64,000 nucleotides of DNA from Streptomyces roseus (GCF_001044425.1 NZ_LFML01000015.1:1-64000), one strand, 5' to 3'; shown: positions 8,480-17,243, counted from the stretch's first letter. Program-made: numbers and translations. Notes: generated from the letters alone by a model not told the origin.

Positions 8480-8884
8480 TCAGTGGCTGCCGGCCAGGTT
8501 CAGCTCGGCGGCGTGCGCGTCCATCCGCTCGGCGGCGAGGATCGCGACGGTGGTGTCGGCGCGGGACGCGGCGACGACCAGCGCCCGCCCGGCCAGGTCA
8601 TGGGCCCGCCGGTGCAGAGCGGCGAGCCCGGCGGGATCCGCGACCTCGGCGCGGGCCGCCCGCGCCGGCTCGGCGCCCCGCAGCCGCGTCACCTGCGCGG
8701 CGATCCGCGCGGCGGCGCCGTCGAGCCCGAGCTCGTCGGTGACGGCGAGCAGGGCCGCCAGGTGCCCGGCCAGCTGGGTGTCCAGCGCCTCGGCGCGGCT
8801 GCTGTGCGGGTAGCCCGCGCGGCCGTCGGAGTGGTGGCCGCCCACGCGGTGGACGACCGGCTTCGTGCGGATCGGCTCGTACAT
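8480..8884 (-). CDS. small cytosolic helical protein, unknown
   Basis: A 134-residue protein I do not recognise. It is alanine-rich and helical from residue ~30 to the end, with a His-rich N-terminus (VVHRVGGHHSDG) that could bind metal. The ATG is preceded by AGGAGG, but that site lies in the 3' arm of a perfect 9-bp hairpin in the leader (8890-8913), so initiation may be controlled by mRNA structure. It lies just downstream of the aminotransferase on the same strand (90-nt gap) but seems to have its own leader. Confidence 0.7.
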   Translation of the reverse strand: MYEPIRTKPVVHRVGGHHSDGRAGYPHSSRAEALDTQLAGHLAALLAVTDELGLDGAAARIAAQVTRLRGAEPARAARAEVADPAGLAALHRRAHDLAGRALVVAASRADTTVAILAAERMDAHAAELNLAGSH

Positions 8885-8889
8885 GAGGG

Positions 8890-8919
8890 GGCCTCCTGCG
8901 TGGTCAGGAGGCCATCCTA
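8890..8919 (-). promoter_or_regulatory. RBS-sequestering 5'-UTR hairpin with a possible -10
   Basis: In mRNA sense, GGCCTCCTG-ACCACG-CAGGAGGCC folds as a perfect 9-bp stem (8905-8913 with 8890-8898) whose 3' arm contains the AGGAGG of the 8480-8884 gene. TAGGAT at 8919-8914, just upstream, fits an actinobacterial -10, so transcription would begin near the base of the hairpin. The -35 is not convincing. Confidence 0.5.
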
Positions 8920-8974
8920 CATTGGATCTGTTCTAAAGTTGTGCTCGATCCGGCAACGAGTGCCGATCGGCCCG

Positions 8975-10186
8975 CTACGGCTGGCCGTAGCCGTCCAGGA
9001 ACTTCCCGATCCGGGTCACCGCGTCCGCCAGGTCCTTGGCGTTCGGCAGCGTCACGATGCGGAAGTGGTCGGGCTCGGACCAGTTGAAGCCCGTACCGTG
9101 CACGACCATGATCTTCTCGGCCCGCAGCAGGTCGAGCACCATCTGCCGGTCGTCCTTGATCTTGTAGACGGCCGGGTCCAGCTTCGGGAACAGGTACAGC
9201 GCCCCCTTCGGCTTCACGCAGGTGATGCCGGGGATCTGCGTCAGCAGGTCGTACGCCGTGTCGCGCTGCTCCAGCAGCCGCCCGCCCGGCAGGACCAGGT
9301 CGTGGATCGACTGCCGGCCGCCGAGGGCGGTCGCGACGGCGTGCTGCGAGGGCATGTTCGCGCACAGCCGCATGTTGGCCAGGATCGTCAGGCCCTCGAT
9401 GTACGACGAGGCGTGCTTCTTGGGGCCGCAGACCGCCATCCAGCCGGCCCGGTAGCCGGCGACGCGGTAGTTCTTGGAGAGCCCGTTGAAGGTGAGCGTC
9501 AGCAGGTCGGGCGCGATGGCGGCGGTGTTCGTGTGCGTGGCGCCGTCGTAGAGGATCCGGTCGTAGATCTCGTCCGAGCAGACGATCAGGTCGTGGCGGC
9601 GCGCGATGTCGGTCAGCCCGCGCAGCATCTCGTCGTCGTAGACGGCGCCGGTCGGGTTGTTCGGGTTGATGATCACGATCGCGCGGGTGCGGTCGGTGAT
9701 CTTGCGCTCGATGTCGGCGAGGTCGGGCATCCAGTCGGACTGCTCGTCGCAGCGGTAGTGCACGGCGGTGCCGCCGGCCAGGCTGACGGAGGCCGTCCAC
9801 AGGGGGTAGTCCGGCGCCGGGACCAGCACCTCGTCGCCGTCGTCGAGCAGCGCCTGCATCGACATCTGGATCAGCTCGGAGACGCCGTTGCCGAGGTAGA
9901 TGTCCTCGACGTCCAGCTCGATGCCCTTGGTCTGGTAGTGCTGCATGACCGCGCGGCGCGCGGAGAGCAGCCCCTTCGCGTCCCCGTACCCGTGCGCGTT
10001 GCCCAGGTTGCGGAGCATGTCCTCGAGGATCTCCGGCGGGCACTCGAAGCCGAAGGCCGCGGGGTTGCCGGTGTTCAGCTTGAGGATGCGATGACCTGCC
10101 GCTTCGAGCCGCATGGCCTCTTCGAGCACGGGCCCGCGGATCTCGTAGCAGACGTTGGCGAGTTTCGTTGACTGGATCACCTGCAT
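8975..10186 (-). CDS. alaA: PLP-dependent aminotransferase, AlaA type
   Basis: A 403-residue fold-type I aminotransferase of the AlaA/AspC group, which interconverts alanine (or a similar amino acid) and its keto acid with glutamate/2-oxoglutarate. Visible features are LNTGNPAAFGF at 38-48, the conserved Asn in NPNNPTGA, the DEIYD segment, Schiff-base Lys238 in LSKNYR, and the substrate-carboxylate Arg in PDHFRI near the C-terminus. Length and opening (STKLANVCYEIRGPV) match actinobacterial AlaA. Cytosolic. Exact substrate preference cannot be read from sequence. Confidence 0.93.
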   Translation of the reverse strand: MQVIQSTKLANVCYEIRGPVLEEAMRLEAAGHRILKLNTGNPAAFGFECPPEILEDMLRNLGNAHGYGDAKGLLSARRAVMQHYQTKGIELDVEDIYLGNGVSELIQMSMQALLDDGDEVLVPAPDYPLWTASVSLAGGTAVHYRCDEQSDWMPDLADIERKITDRTRAIVIINPNNPTGAVYDDEMLRGLTDIARRHDLIVCSDEIYDRILYDGATHTNTAAIAPDLLTLTFNGLSKNYRVAGYRAGWMAVCGPKKHASSYIEGLTILANMRLCANMPSQHAVATALGGRQSIHDLVLPGGRLLEQRDTAYDLLTQIPGITCVKPKGALYLFPKLDPAVYKIKDDRQMVLDLLRAEKIMVVHGTGFNWSEPDHFRIVTLPNAKDLADAVTRIGKFLDGYGQP

Positions 10187-10523
10187 GACGGGAGCTTACG
10201 GGCCGGGCGGCCGCCGCGCCGAGGTATTCGGGACGGGAGTGGGGGATGGATATGTCCTGTTTCGAATGATGGGACGGTGGCGGCCCGGTCCGCCCTTGGA
10301 AACGGCGGCCACCGACCCGCCCCGACCTGCGGAATGGGTGAATCCGGGTGGCGCCGGATCCGCGGTGTTGCACGCGTCACGTCGGGGCGTGCGCACGGGG
10401 TGCGTACGGGGCCTGAGTACGGGCATGAGTACGCGCACTCATGCGCCGCGGCGCCACCGCGGCGCAGGCTTGCCGGGACGGCGGGCCGGAGGCGTGGGAA
10501 GGCGGGGGCGGAGCGTGGAATTC
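10187..10523. promoter_or_regulatory. 337-bp divergent intergenic region with two inverted repeats
   Basis: It separates alaA (minus) from a small plus-strand gene. It holds CATGAGT-N6-ACTCATG (10424-10443) immediately followed by a 9-bp perfect stem with 5-nt loop (10443-10465), together forming a compact structured element 60-100 nt before the 10524 start. The stretch 10240-10290 is less GC-rich and may hold the promoters. No gene is supported in it. Confidence 0.4.
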
Positions 10524-10781
10524 ATGGTCGGCGGCATGGCGATCAGGACGGTGGGCACGGACGGGGACGACCGGGCGATCGAGTTCCTGGTCGCACCGCG
10601 GAGCGGGGAGGACGGCGAGGGTGCCGAGTGCGGCGGGGAGGCCGAGGAGGCGCATTTCGCGATCCACCGCGAGCACGGCCAGGGCTGGGAGAGCGCCCGG
10701 CTGACCATCGACCCCCTGTCGGGCAGCGTCCCGATCGCGGCGGTGGAATGGGCGATGGAATTCGCCCGCGAATACCTCTGA
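10524..10781 (+). CDS. small acidic protein, unknown
   Basis: An 85-residue acidic, soluble protein with no recognisable domain. The pattern of alternating strands (MAIRTVG, AIEFLV, AHFAIH, SARLTIDP) followed by a C-terminal helix (VEWAMEFAREYL) suggests a small alpha/beta fold. The ATG at 10524 has GGAG 10 nt upstream; a GTG at 10515 and an ATG at 10536 are alternatives. Codon bias supports coding. Confidence 0.6.
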   Translation: MVGGMAIRTVGTDGDDRAIEFLVAPRSGEDGEGAECGGEAEEAHFAIHREHGQGWESARLTIDPLSGSVPIAAVEWAMEFAREYL

Positions 10782-10889
10782 GCGGGCGACCGCAGCGGGC
10801 CCGCGATTCTCGCCGGCCCGTTGCCGGTGGTCCCCCTCCCGGGCGTGCCGGGCGTGGCCGCGGGCGTGCACGGCCCCGCCCGGGGTGTC

Positions 10890-11336
10890 CTACCTGCTGA
10901 TGATCACCATGGGGATCTCGCGGGGGGAGGCGGACGCCTGGTAGTCGTCGAAGAGGGGCCACAGGGCCGTCATCGCCGGCCAGTAGATCTCGCGCTCCAC
11001 GGCGCACGCCGTGCGGGCCGTGGCCTGGAAGACGGCCGCACCGACCTGGAGGCGCACCTCCGGGTGGGCGGTCAGGTTCCGGTACCAGGCCGGGTGCTCC
11101 GCGGCGCCCCAGTCGGCGGCGAGCACGATGTGCCGGCCCGCGTCCTCGACGTAGATCAGCGGGGTCCGGCCGGTCCGGCCCGTGGCGCGGTCGAGCGTGG
11201 TGAGCAGGAGGGTGGGGACCCCGTGCCACAGGTGGCCGTCGAGCCCGCCGGTGCTCACGTAGTCCCGGACGTGCTCCCGTTCGCGGCTGCGGCGCGGGTC
11301 GGTGGGGTGGTCCCAGTCGATGGTGATCGTCTGCAT
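10890..11336 (-). CDS. deazaflavin (F420)-dependent nitroreductase-family protein
   Basis: A 148-residue DUF385/split beta-barrel protein of the F420H2-dependent (deazaflavin-dependent) nitroreductase family common in actinomycetes. The diagnostic run is present: RTGRTPLIYVEDAGRHIVLA followed by HPAWYRNLTAHPEV, which shapes the cofactor site. It is cytosolic and likely reduces quinones or nitro compounds, with the actual substrate unknown. The ATG at 11336 has GGAGG upstream and gives the usual family length; an open frame continues further 5' without coding character. Confidence 0.88.
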   Translation of the reverse strand: MQTITIDWDHPTDPRRSREREHVRDYVSTGGLDGHLWHGVPTLLLTTLDRATGRTGRTPLIYVEDAGRHIVLAADWGAAEHPAWYRNLTAHPEVRLQVGAAVFQATARTACAVEREIYWPAMTALWPLFDDYQASASPREIPMVIISR

Positions 11337-11558
11337 GGCGGTGCCTCCGAAATCAGACCCCCCGCGCGGCTTAACGATCCTTCGCCGATTCTGGATGCGG
11401 TGATCGCCCGGATCGCGCTCGGGGCAGCCCGCGTCCCCCCGGGGGCATCCCCCCGTCGGCAGCCCGTGGCAGCCCGTCGTGGCCCCGGCCCGGGAACACC
11501 GCCCGGCCGGGGCCACCAGCAGCTTCGTACCTGCCACCACCGCTCGAGGGGGGATCCC

Positions 11559-11744
11559 CTAAGGCAGGTAGCGCTCGATGACCTGCGGCCCCTCCTTCTC
11601 GATCAGCTGGCGCGCCTTCTCGAGCCGCTCCGGAGTCGGCTCCATGCCTTGCACCATCACGAGGTCCTCGGGGTCGTACGGCCGTTCCCCGCCGCTGAAG
11701 AGCTTGGCCGGCCGATTGGGCTGCTGGCCCGATTCACTGTCCAT
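11559..11744 (-). CDS. very small conserved-looking protein
   Basis: A 61-residue protein of unknown function: a polar N-terminus, then a compact helical end (TPERLEKARQLIEKEGPQVIERYLP). The start is fixed by an excellent GAGGAGGT ribosome site just upstream of the ATG at 11744; a longer open frame to 11816 lacks one. It ends just past the leader of the F420-type gene and is probably its own unit. Confidence 0.65.
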   Translation of the reverse strand: MDSESGQQPNRPAKLFSGGERPYDPEDLVMVQGMEPTPERLEKARQLIEKEGPQVIERYLP

Positions 11745-11856
11745 CGGGATACCTCCTCGCCGATTGCCCCCGGTTTCCGTGCCACCGGTCCCCTCATCCT
11801 CCGGCGACATCGCCATGAACGCACATCGGGCCCGTACCCCCGGCGGACCGCCCGGG

Positions 11857-12876
11857 CTAAGCGGCGGCGACGGCCGCCAGGGTCGTCACCGCCGTTATCG
11901 CGGCGCAGATGCTCAGGTTCACGGCCCTGTGCTCCCAGAACACCGCGACGAATTCGCGCAGCGTGGCGCTCGGCCAGTAGTACGTGGCCGTCGGGGAGCC
12001 GAGCACCTGGCCGTTGACCCCGACCGCGCGGGCCATCATCGCGGCCCGGAAGGCGTGGAAGTTGTTGGTGACGACCACGCACCGGTAGCCGGGGTCCGCA
12101 TCGGCCATGATCGTGCGGCTGAAGGCGAGGTTCTCCCTCGTCGTGGTCGAGCGGTCCTCCAGCCGTACGTGCTCCTGCGGGACCCCGCGCGCGATCAGCC
12201 AGTCGGCCATCGCCCGCGCCTCCGAGAGCTTCTCGTCCGATCCCTGCCCGCCCGAGACCAGCAGCAGCGGGGTGCGCCCGCCCCGGGCCACCTGGGCGGC
12301 GTGGATCTGCCGGCCCTTCTCCAGCCGGGAGGCCAGCAGCGGCGGCACCCGCTCCCCGCAGATCAGCCCGGAACCCAGCATCACCACGTAGTCGACGTCG
12401 CCGCGCACCGTGATCCGCCCGTACAGGAAGGCGTAGGCGAGGAAGCAGAGGAAGAGGAAGGAGACGTAGCCGACGAGCATGACCAGCCCCGCCACCATCG
12501 TGTCCACGACCCGGTTGCCCCGCCCCGCCACCCCGAGGACCAGCGCGATCAGCGCGAAGATGCCCAGGCCGGCCGCCATGGAGAGCATGTTGGTCGGGCT
12601 GCGGCCCTCCTTGCGGAGCATCGTCAGACCGTTGCGGATCAGGTAGCCGCCGAGGACGAGCGTGCCGAGCGTCGGCACGACCAGTACCACCAGCACGGCG
12701 ATCGCGTCCAGCGGTGACGGCAGTTCAGGTATCTGGAACAGCAGGCCGATCGAACCGCACATGAGGGTGAGGCCCAGCAGGACCGCGTTCCGGAAGCGCC
12801 GGCGGTCCTCCCGCACGCTCACGCAGAAGAGGACGAAAAAGAGCGCGGCGGGGAGAAAGGCGAGCATGTCGCCCAT
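11857..12876 (-). CDS. YdcF/SanA-type (DUF218) membrane protein
   Basis: About 339 residues. The N-terminal half has four or five membrane helices (to ~165), followed by a DUF218 domain: VVMLGSGL, LLLVSGGQGSDEKLSEARAM, EDRSTTTRENLAF, VVVTNNFHAFRA, the conserved order of YdcF/ElyC/SanA proteins. These have been tied to envelope integrity and envelope-precursor metabolism, but the reaction is unproven. The start is uncertain: ATG at 12876 is chosen, with 12867 and 12927 possible, and none has a strong ribosome site. A last hydrophobic stretch closes the C-terminus. Confidence 0.85.
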   Translation of the reverse strand: MGDMLAFLPAALFFVLFCVSVREDRRRFRNAVLLGLTLMCGSIGLLFQIPELPSPLDAIAVLVVLVVPTLGTLVLGGYLIRNGLTMLRKEGRSPTNMLSMAAGLGIFALIALVLGVAGRGNRVVDTMVAGLVMLVGYVSFLFLCFLAYAFLYGRITVRGDVDYVVMLGSGLICGERVPPLLASRLEKGRQIHAAQVARGGRTPLLLVSGGQGSDEKLSEARAMADWLIARGVPQEHVRLEDRSTTTRENLAFSRTIMADADPGYRCVVVTNNFHAFRAAMMARAVGVNGQVLGSPTATYYWPSATLREFVAVFWEHRAVNLSICAAITAVTTLAAVAAA

Positions 12877-12958
12877 CGTAGGCGGACGGCCCCCGTCCCC
12901 CTGCCGTCCCTGTTGCTGCTGCCCCACATCCTCCTGCGGCCCGGACCCGCGGCGGCGT

Positions 12959-14530
12959 TCAGCGACCCCGGTACGGGGCCCTGCGCACCGAACGCCCCGC
13001 CAGGACCTGCGTCCTGCGCCCGTCCCGCATCACGAACCGGCCGTCGATCAGCACGTGCGGGATGCCGCTCGGCAGCACGCGCGGGTTCTCGTACGTCGAC
13101 CCGGCCGCGACCGTGTCCGCATCGAACAGCACGAGATCGGCCCGGTACCCGGCCCGCACCAACCCCCGGTCCGCCAGCCGCAGCCGGGCCGCCGGACGGC
13201 CCGTCAGGTGGGCCACGCACTCCTCCAGCGAGAGGACCCCGAGCTCGCGCACGTAGTGGCCGAGGTAGTGCGGGAAGGTCCCGTACGCCCGCGGATGCGG
13301 TTTCGCGCCCTGGAGGATGCCGTCGGAGCCGCCGGTGTGGACCGGATGCCGCATGATCGCCCGGACGTTCTCCTCGTGGCCGACGTGCTGGAGGACCGTC
13401 GGCCCCAGCCGGTCCGCCAGCAGCAGCCGCCGGGCGCCCTCCCAGTCGCGCAGGCGCGTGCCCACGTACGACCCGAGCGCCGGGTCCGCCGTCCCCGCGA
13501 TCTCGATCGTCGACCAGTCGACCGGCACGCCGTGGCAGCCGTCCGCCCCGGTCACCTCCAGCGCGTACCGGATCCGCTCCGACTCGGCGTCGTCGCCCAG
13601 CCGGGCGAGCACCGCCCGCGGGCCGCCCTCGTTCGCCCAGCTCGGCAGCAGCGCCACGAGGGTGGTGCAGCCGGGGGTGTACGGGTACGAGTCGAGGCTG
13701 ATGTCGGCCCCGGCGGCGAGGGCGGCGTCGAGGAGGGCCAGCAGCTCGGCCGCCCGGCCCTCGTTCTCCGCGAAGTTCATGGTGGCGTGCGCCAGGTGGA
13801 GCGCGCAGCCGGCCTCCCGGGCCAGGGCGACCATCTCCGCGTACGCGGCCAGGGCGCCGCGCCCGTACGAGCGGTGGTGCGGGCAGTAGTAGCCGCCGTA
13901 CGAGCCCACCACCCGGCACAGCTCGGTCAGTTCGGCGCCGGACGCGTACATGCCGGGGGTGTAGGTGAGCCCGGACGACATGCCGACCGCGCCCTGTGCG
14001 AGGCCCTCGGCGACGAGGGTGCGCATCCGGTCGAGTTCGGCGGCGGTCGCGGGGCGGTCCTCCCAGCCGAGGGCGTACGCGCGGACGGTGCCCTGCGGCA
14101 CGAGGTAGGCGGCGTTGACGGCGATGCCGGTGCGGTCGAGCCGGTCCAGGTAGCCGCCCACGTCCCGCCAGTCGAACGCGATGTCCTCGCCCGCGCCGTT
14201 CCAGCCGGTGACGGCCGCCCGTACCTCGGCGAGCGTGCGGTCGTCGACCGGCGCGTACGAGAGCCCGTCCTGGCCGAGGACTTCGAGGGTCACGCCCTGC
14301 GCCGCCTTGGCGCTGTGGTCCGGATCGCGGAGCAGGGCGAGGTCGCTGTGCGCGTGCATGTCGACGAAGCCGGGCGCCAGGGCGAGGCCGTACGCGTCGA
14401 CGGTGTGCCGGCCGCCGGAGCGGATCCGGCCGATCTCGGCGATCCGGCCCTCGTGCACCCCCACGTCGGCGGTGTACGAGGGCCCGCCCGTGCCGTCGAC
14501 GACGCGGGCCCCGCGGATGACCAGGTCCAC
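12959..14530 (-). CDS. N-acyl-D-amino-acid deacylase (D-aminoacylase)
   Basis: A 523-residue amidohydrolase that removes the acyl group from N-acyl-D-amino acids. The metal motif DMHAHSD puts His59 and His61 in the first strand, with later ligands in HLAHATMNF and the conserved Asp in TGGSDGI. The position of the bridging Cys of classical D-aminoacylase (29 residues after the first His, normally in NCG) is Asp88 here, in GQDGLSYAP. It follows the amino-acid deaminase gene by 18 nt on the same strand, so deacylation would feed the deaminase. Confidence 0.9.
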   Translation of the reverse strand: MDLVIRGARVVDGTGGPSYTADVGVHEGRIAEIGRIRSGGRHTVDAYGLALAPGFVDMHAHSDLALLRDPDHSAKAAQGVTLEVLGQDGLSYAPVDDRTLAEVRAAVTGWNGAGEDIAFDWRDVGGYLDRLDRTGIAVNAAYLVPQGTVRAYALGWEDRPATAAELDRMRTLVAEGLAQGAVGMSSGLTYTPGMYASGAELTELCRVVGSYGGYYCPHHRSYGRGALAAYAEMVALAREAGCALHLAHATMNFAENEGRAAELLALLDAALAAGADISLDSYPYTPGCTTLVALLPSWANEGGPRAVLARLGDDAESERIRYALEVTGADGCHGVPVDWSTIEIAGTADPALGSYVGTRLRDWEGARRLLLADRLGPTVLQHVGHEENVRAIMRHPVHTGGSDGILQGAKPHPRAYGTFPHYLGHYVRELGVLSLEECVAHLTGRPAARLRLADRGLVRAGYRADLVLFDADTVAAGSTYENPRVLPSGIPHVLIDGRFVMRDGRRTQVLAGRSVRRAPYRGR

Positions 14531-14548
14531 CGGCTCGGCCCGGCCCGC

Positions 14549-15830
14549 CTAGAAGAAGGTGCGGACGTAGTCGGTGACCGTGCCGTCCGCCTCGACCACC
14601 GGGATCAGCGGCCACTTCTCGAAGATCGTGCACGGGTGGGACATCCCGAGCGCCACCCAGTCGCCGACCCGCACGTCCTCCTCCGCGTCGGTCTCCAGCC
14701 AGGCGTGCTGGTCGGACAGCTTGACCACGCGGACCCCGGCGGCCGACCGCTCCTCACCGGTCAGCGCGTCGCGCACCAGCTCGGCCTCGGGCAGGCCGAG
14801 GTCGTAGGCGATGTCCCGCTTGCCGGCGTTGACGAAGGCCTGCGTGGGGGAGGGGCGGGAGACCACCTGAGTCCAGAGCCGGAAGGCGGGCCGCAGACCG
14901 CCCTCCTGCGGGACCCGGTTGAAGGGGGTGAGGCGGGTGTACCAGCCGTGGTCGTGGGAGACGTACGCCCCGGAACGCAGCAGCTTGAGCACCGGCCGGG
15001 ACAGTTGCGGGAGCTCCCCGAACACGTCGGCGACGGCGTCGAACCAGGCGGAGCCGCCCGCGCTGACGACGATCTCGTCGAGTCCGGCGGCGAACCGCCC
15101 GGCCCGGTCGAACTCGACGGCCAGCCCCGTGAGCCGGCGCAGGTACGCGTGCACGGACTCCGGGTCGGCGCCCGGGACCTCGGCCTCGTACCCGGCGATG
15201 CCGACCAGGCGCAGGGTGGCCGCCGCGGCCACGGCGTCGGCGACGGCCCGGCAGTCCTCGTCGGTCCGCGCGCCGGTGCGGGCGCCCTCGCCGGCCCCGA
15301 GCTCGACGACGACGTCGACGACCTGGGACTGCCCTCGCAGGCCGCGGTCCATGAGCTCGACCCCGCGGACCGAGTCGACGTAGCAGACGAAGCGGAAGCC
15401 GGGATCGGCGGCGAGCTCGGCGGCGACCCAGCGCAGCGCCGCCGGGTCGACGAGCTCGTTGGCGAGGAAGATCCGCCGGATGCCGAAGGCGCGGTAGACG
15501 CGGGCCTGGTGGGGGACGGCGGCGGTGATGCCCCAGGCGCCGTGCTCCAGCTGGCGCTCGAAGAGCTGCGGGGCCATGCAGGTCTTGCCGTGCGGGGCGA
15601 AGGCGAGGCCGTGGCGGGCGGCGTACTCGCCGAGGGCGGTGAGGGTGTGCTCCAGCGCCTCGGCGTCGAGGGTCAGGACGGGGGGTGGTGAACCCGCCCG
15701 TGTACAGGTCCCGCTTCTCGGCGGCCAGCTGCCCGACGGTGAGGCCCGCCCGCTCGGCGTCGGGCGGCAGCCCCTTGAACCGGTGGTCGAGCGGTTCGTC
15801 GGCGAGCCGTCGGACTGCGTCGCTGCCCAT
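14549..15830 (-). pseudogene. PLP fold-type III amino-acid deaminase / D-threonine aldolase-like, frameshifted
   Basis: The family combines an alanine-racemase-like N domain with a D-serine-dehydratase-like C domain and deaminates or cleaves beta-hydroxy D-amino acids. The start at 15830 (AGGAGG upstream) gives ~50 good residues ending in GGFTT, then the frame breaks at a run of six G (15680-15685 on the plus strand). One base fewer restores PVLTLDAEALEHT and the rest: catalytic lysine ~82 in APHGKTC and the zinc-site SHPC near the C-terminus. Apart from this run the gene is intact, so it is either a sequencing slip or a very recent mutation. Divergent from iclR-ridA. Confidence 0.85.
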
Positions 15831-15846
15831 GCGGAATCCTCCTCGC

Positions 15847-15863
15847 GTTGCATGTGCTGCAAC
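15847..15863. promoter_or_regulatory. palindrome between deaminase and iclR (probable IclR operator)
   Basis: GTTGCA-TGTGC-TGCAAC, followed by related half sites GTTGCG (15869) and TTTTGCCGC, within the 139-bp divergent gap. Placement between an IclR gene and its likely target, 17 nt upstream of the deaminase start, suggests repression of the catabolic arm. Confidence 0.55.
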
Positions 15864-15969
15864 GCCCGTTGCGTGTTTTGCCGCTTGCTGTCTAGCATCC
15901 TGCGTACGAGGGGTCAACGGCCGGCCTCGCGTACCGGTTCCGGACGGCGGCGGCACGGGAGGAGACGGC

Positions 15970-16743
15970 GTGAGCCAGTCGGTGGAGCGGGCGCTGCGGA
16001 TCCTGCCGCTGCTCGCGCGCGGCCCGGCGGGACTCGGCGAGGTCGCCGAGGAACTCGGCGTCCACAAGAGCACCGCGCTGCGCCTCCTGCGCACCCTGCA
16101 CGAGCACGGCTTCGCCTACCGCCAGCCCGACGGCCGCCACCGCCTGGGCGCCCGGCTCTTCGCGCTCGCCGCCGAAGCCGTGGAGAGCCTCGACGTCCGT
16201 ACCGTCGCCCACCCCCACCTCGTCGAGCTCAACCGCCTCACCGGCCACACCGTGCACCTCGCCCTCCACCAGGACGACGAGGTCGTGTACATCGACAAGG
16301 TCGAGAGCCGCTACCCCGTCCGCATGTACTCCCGCATCGGCCGGCCCGTCCCCCTCACCGTCGCCGCCGTCGCGAAGCTGCTCGTCGCGGACCTCCCCGA
16401 GGCCGAGCGGCGGGCCCTGGCCGAGCGCATCGAATACCCCCGCCACACCGCCCGCTCCACCCCCGACGCGCAGGCCTTCCTCCGCGAGCTGGCCCTCGTA
16501 CGGGAACAGGGCTGGGCCGCCGACCTCGGAGGGCACGAGGAGTCGGTCAACTGCCTCGGCGCGCCCGTGCGCGGGCCGGACGGGCGGGCCGTCGCGGCTC
16601 TGTCGGTCTCCGCGCCCAGCGTGGTCGTCAGCGCCGAGGGACTGCTCGAACTGCTTCCCCTGGTCCGGCGCACCGCCGAGACCATCGGCCGGGAGTACTC
16701 CGGCTCCCCGCACGCCCCCCACCACGACGAGGACACCCCGTGA
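15970..16743 (+). CDS. IclR-family transcriptional regulator
   Basis: A 257-residue regulator with an N-terminal winged helix-turn-helix (residues ~2-60, VERALRILPLLARGPAGLGEVAEELGVHKSTALRLL) and a C-terminal effector-binding domain (~75-245) with the family pattern YIDKVE...RIGRPVPL...AVAKLLVA. The GTG at 15970 has GGGAGGAG upstream; the open frame before it is not coding-like. It overlaps ridA by GTGA. Context suggests it senses a D-amino acid or derivative and controls the divergent deaminase/D-aminoacylase genes. Confidence 0.92.
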   Translation: MSQSVERALRILPLLARGPAGLGEVAEELGVHKSTALRLLRTLHEHGFAYRQPDGRHRLGARLFALAAEAVESLDVRTVAHPHLVELNRLTGHTVHLALHQDDEVVYIDKVESRYPVRMYSRIGRPVPLTVAAVAKLLVADLPEAERRALAERIEYPRHTARSTPDAQAFLRELALVREQGWAADLGGHEESVNCLGAPVRGPDGRAVAALSVSAPSVVVSAEGLLELLPLVRRTAETIGREYSGSPHAPHHDEDTP

Positions 16744-17150
16744 CCGAGAAGACCGCCCTCACCCCCGACACCCACACCACCCCGCCGGCCCGCTTCTCGC
16801 ACGGCGTGCGCAAGGGGAACATCCTCCAGGTCGCCGGCCAGGTCGGGTTCCTCCCGCACGTGGAGGGCCGGGCGCCCACGCCCGCCGGGCCGACGCTGCG
16901 CGAGCAGACCGTCCAGACGCTGGAGAACGTCCGCTCTGTACTGGAGGCGGGGGGCGCGGGCTGGGACGACGTGATGATGATCCGCGTCTACCTGACCGAC
17001 ACCGGCCACTTCGCCGAGATGAACGAGCTCTACGACGCCTACTTCGAGCAGCAGGGGCTGAAGGAGGTCCCGGCGGCCCGCACCACGGTCTACGTGGGTC
17101 TGCCCGCAGGCCTCCTCATCGAGATCGACGCGCTCGCCGTCCTCGGCTGA
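16740..17150 (+). CDS. ridA: RidA-family enamine/imine deaminase
   Basis: A 136-residue YjgF/YER057c/UK114 protein. RidA hydrolyses reactive enamine/imine products such as 2-aminoacrylate released by PLP dehydratases. Conserved elements are FSHGVRKGNILQVAGQVG, the central LENVRSVLEAGGAGWDDV, and Arg114 in VPAARTTVYVG, the substrate-carboxylate arginine. Translationally coupled to iclR (GTGA overlap). Its location beside a PLP deaminase gene makes metabolic sense: it would clear the intermediate that enzyme produces. Confidence 0.92.
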   Translation: MTEKTALTPDTHTTPPARFSHGVRKGNILQVAGQVGFLPHVEGRAPTPAGPTLREQTVQTLENVRSVLEAGGAGWDDVMMIRVYLTDTGHFAEMNELYDAYFEQQGLKEVPAARTTVYVGLPAGLLIEIDALAVLG

Positions 17151-17186
17151 GGCGCCGCGCGCCGCGGGCAGCGCGACGGCGGCGGG

Positions 17187-17243
17187 CCGCGCCCGGCGGT
17201 CGCCGGGCGCGGTGAAGGGCGCCCCCCTGGCGGTGGGGCGCCC
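17187..17243. terminator. double hairpin terminator
   Basis: Two adjacent perfect stems between convergent ridA and the carboxypeptidase: 12 bp (17187-17198 with 17201-17212) and 9 bp (17217-17225 with 17235-17243). Confidence 0.7.

Noticed and set aside
10424..10465. Double inverted repeat as a terminator
   Set aside because: It lies between divergent genes, so it does not follow any gene end; kept as a regulatory element.
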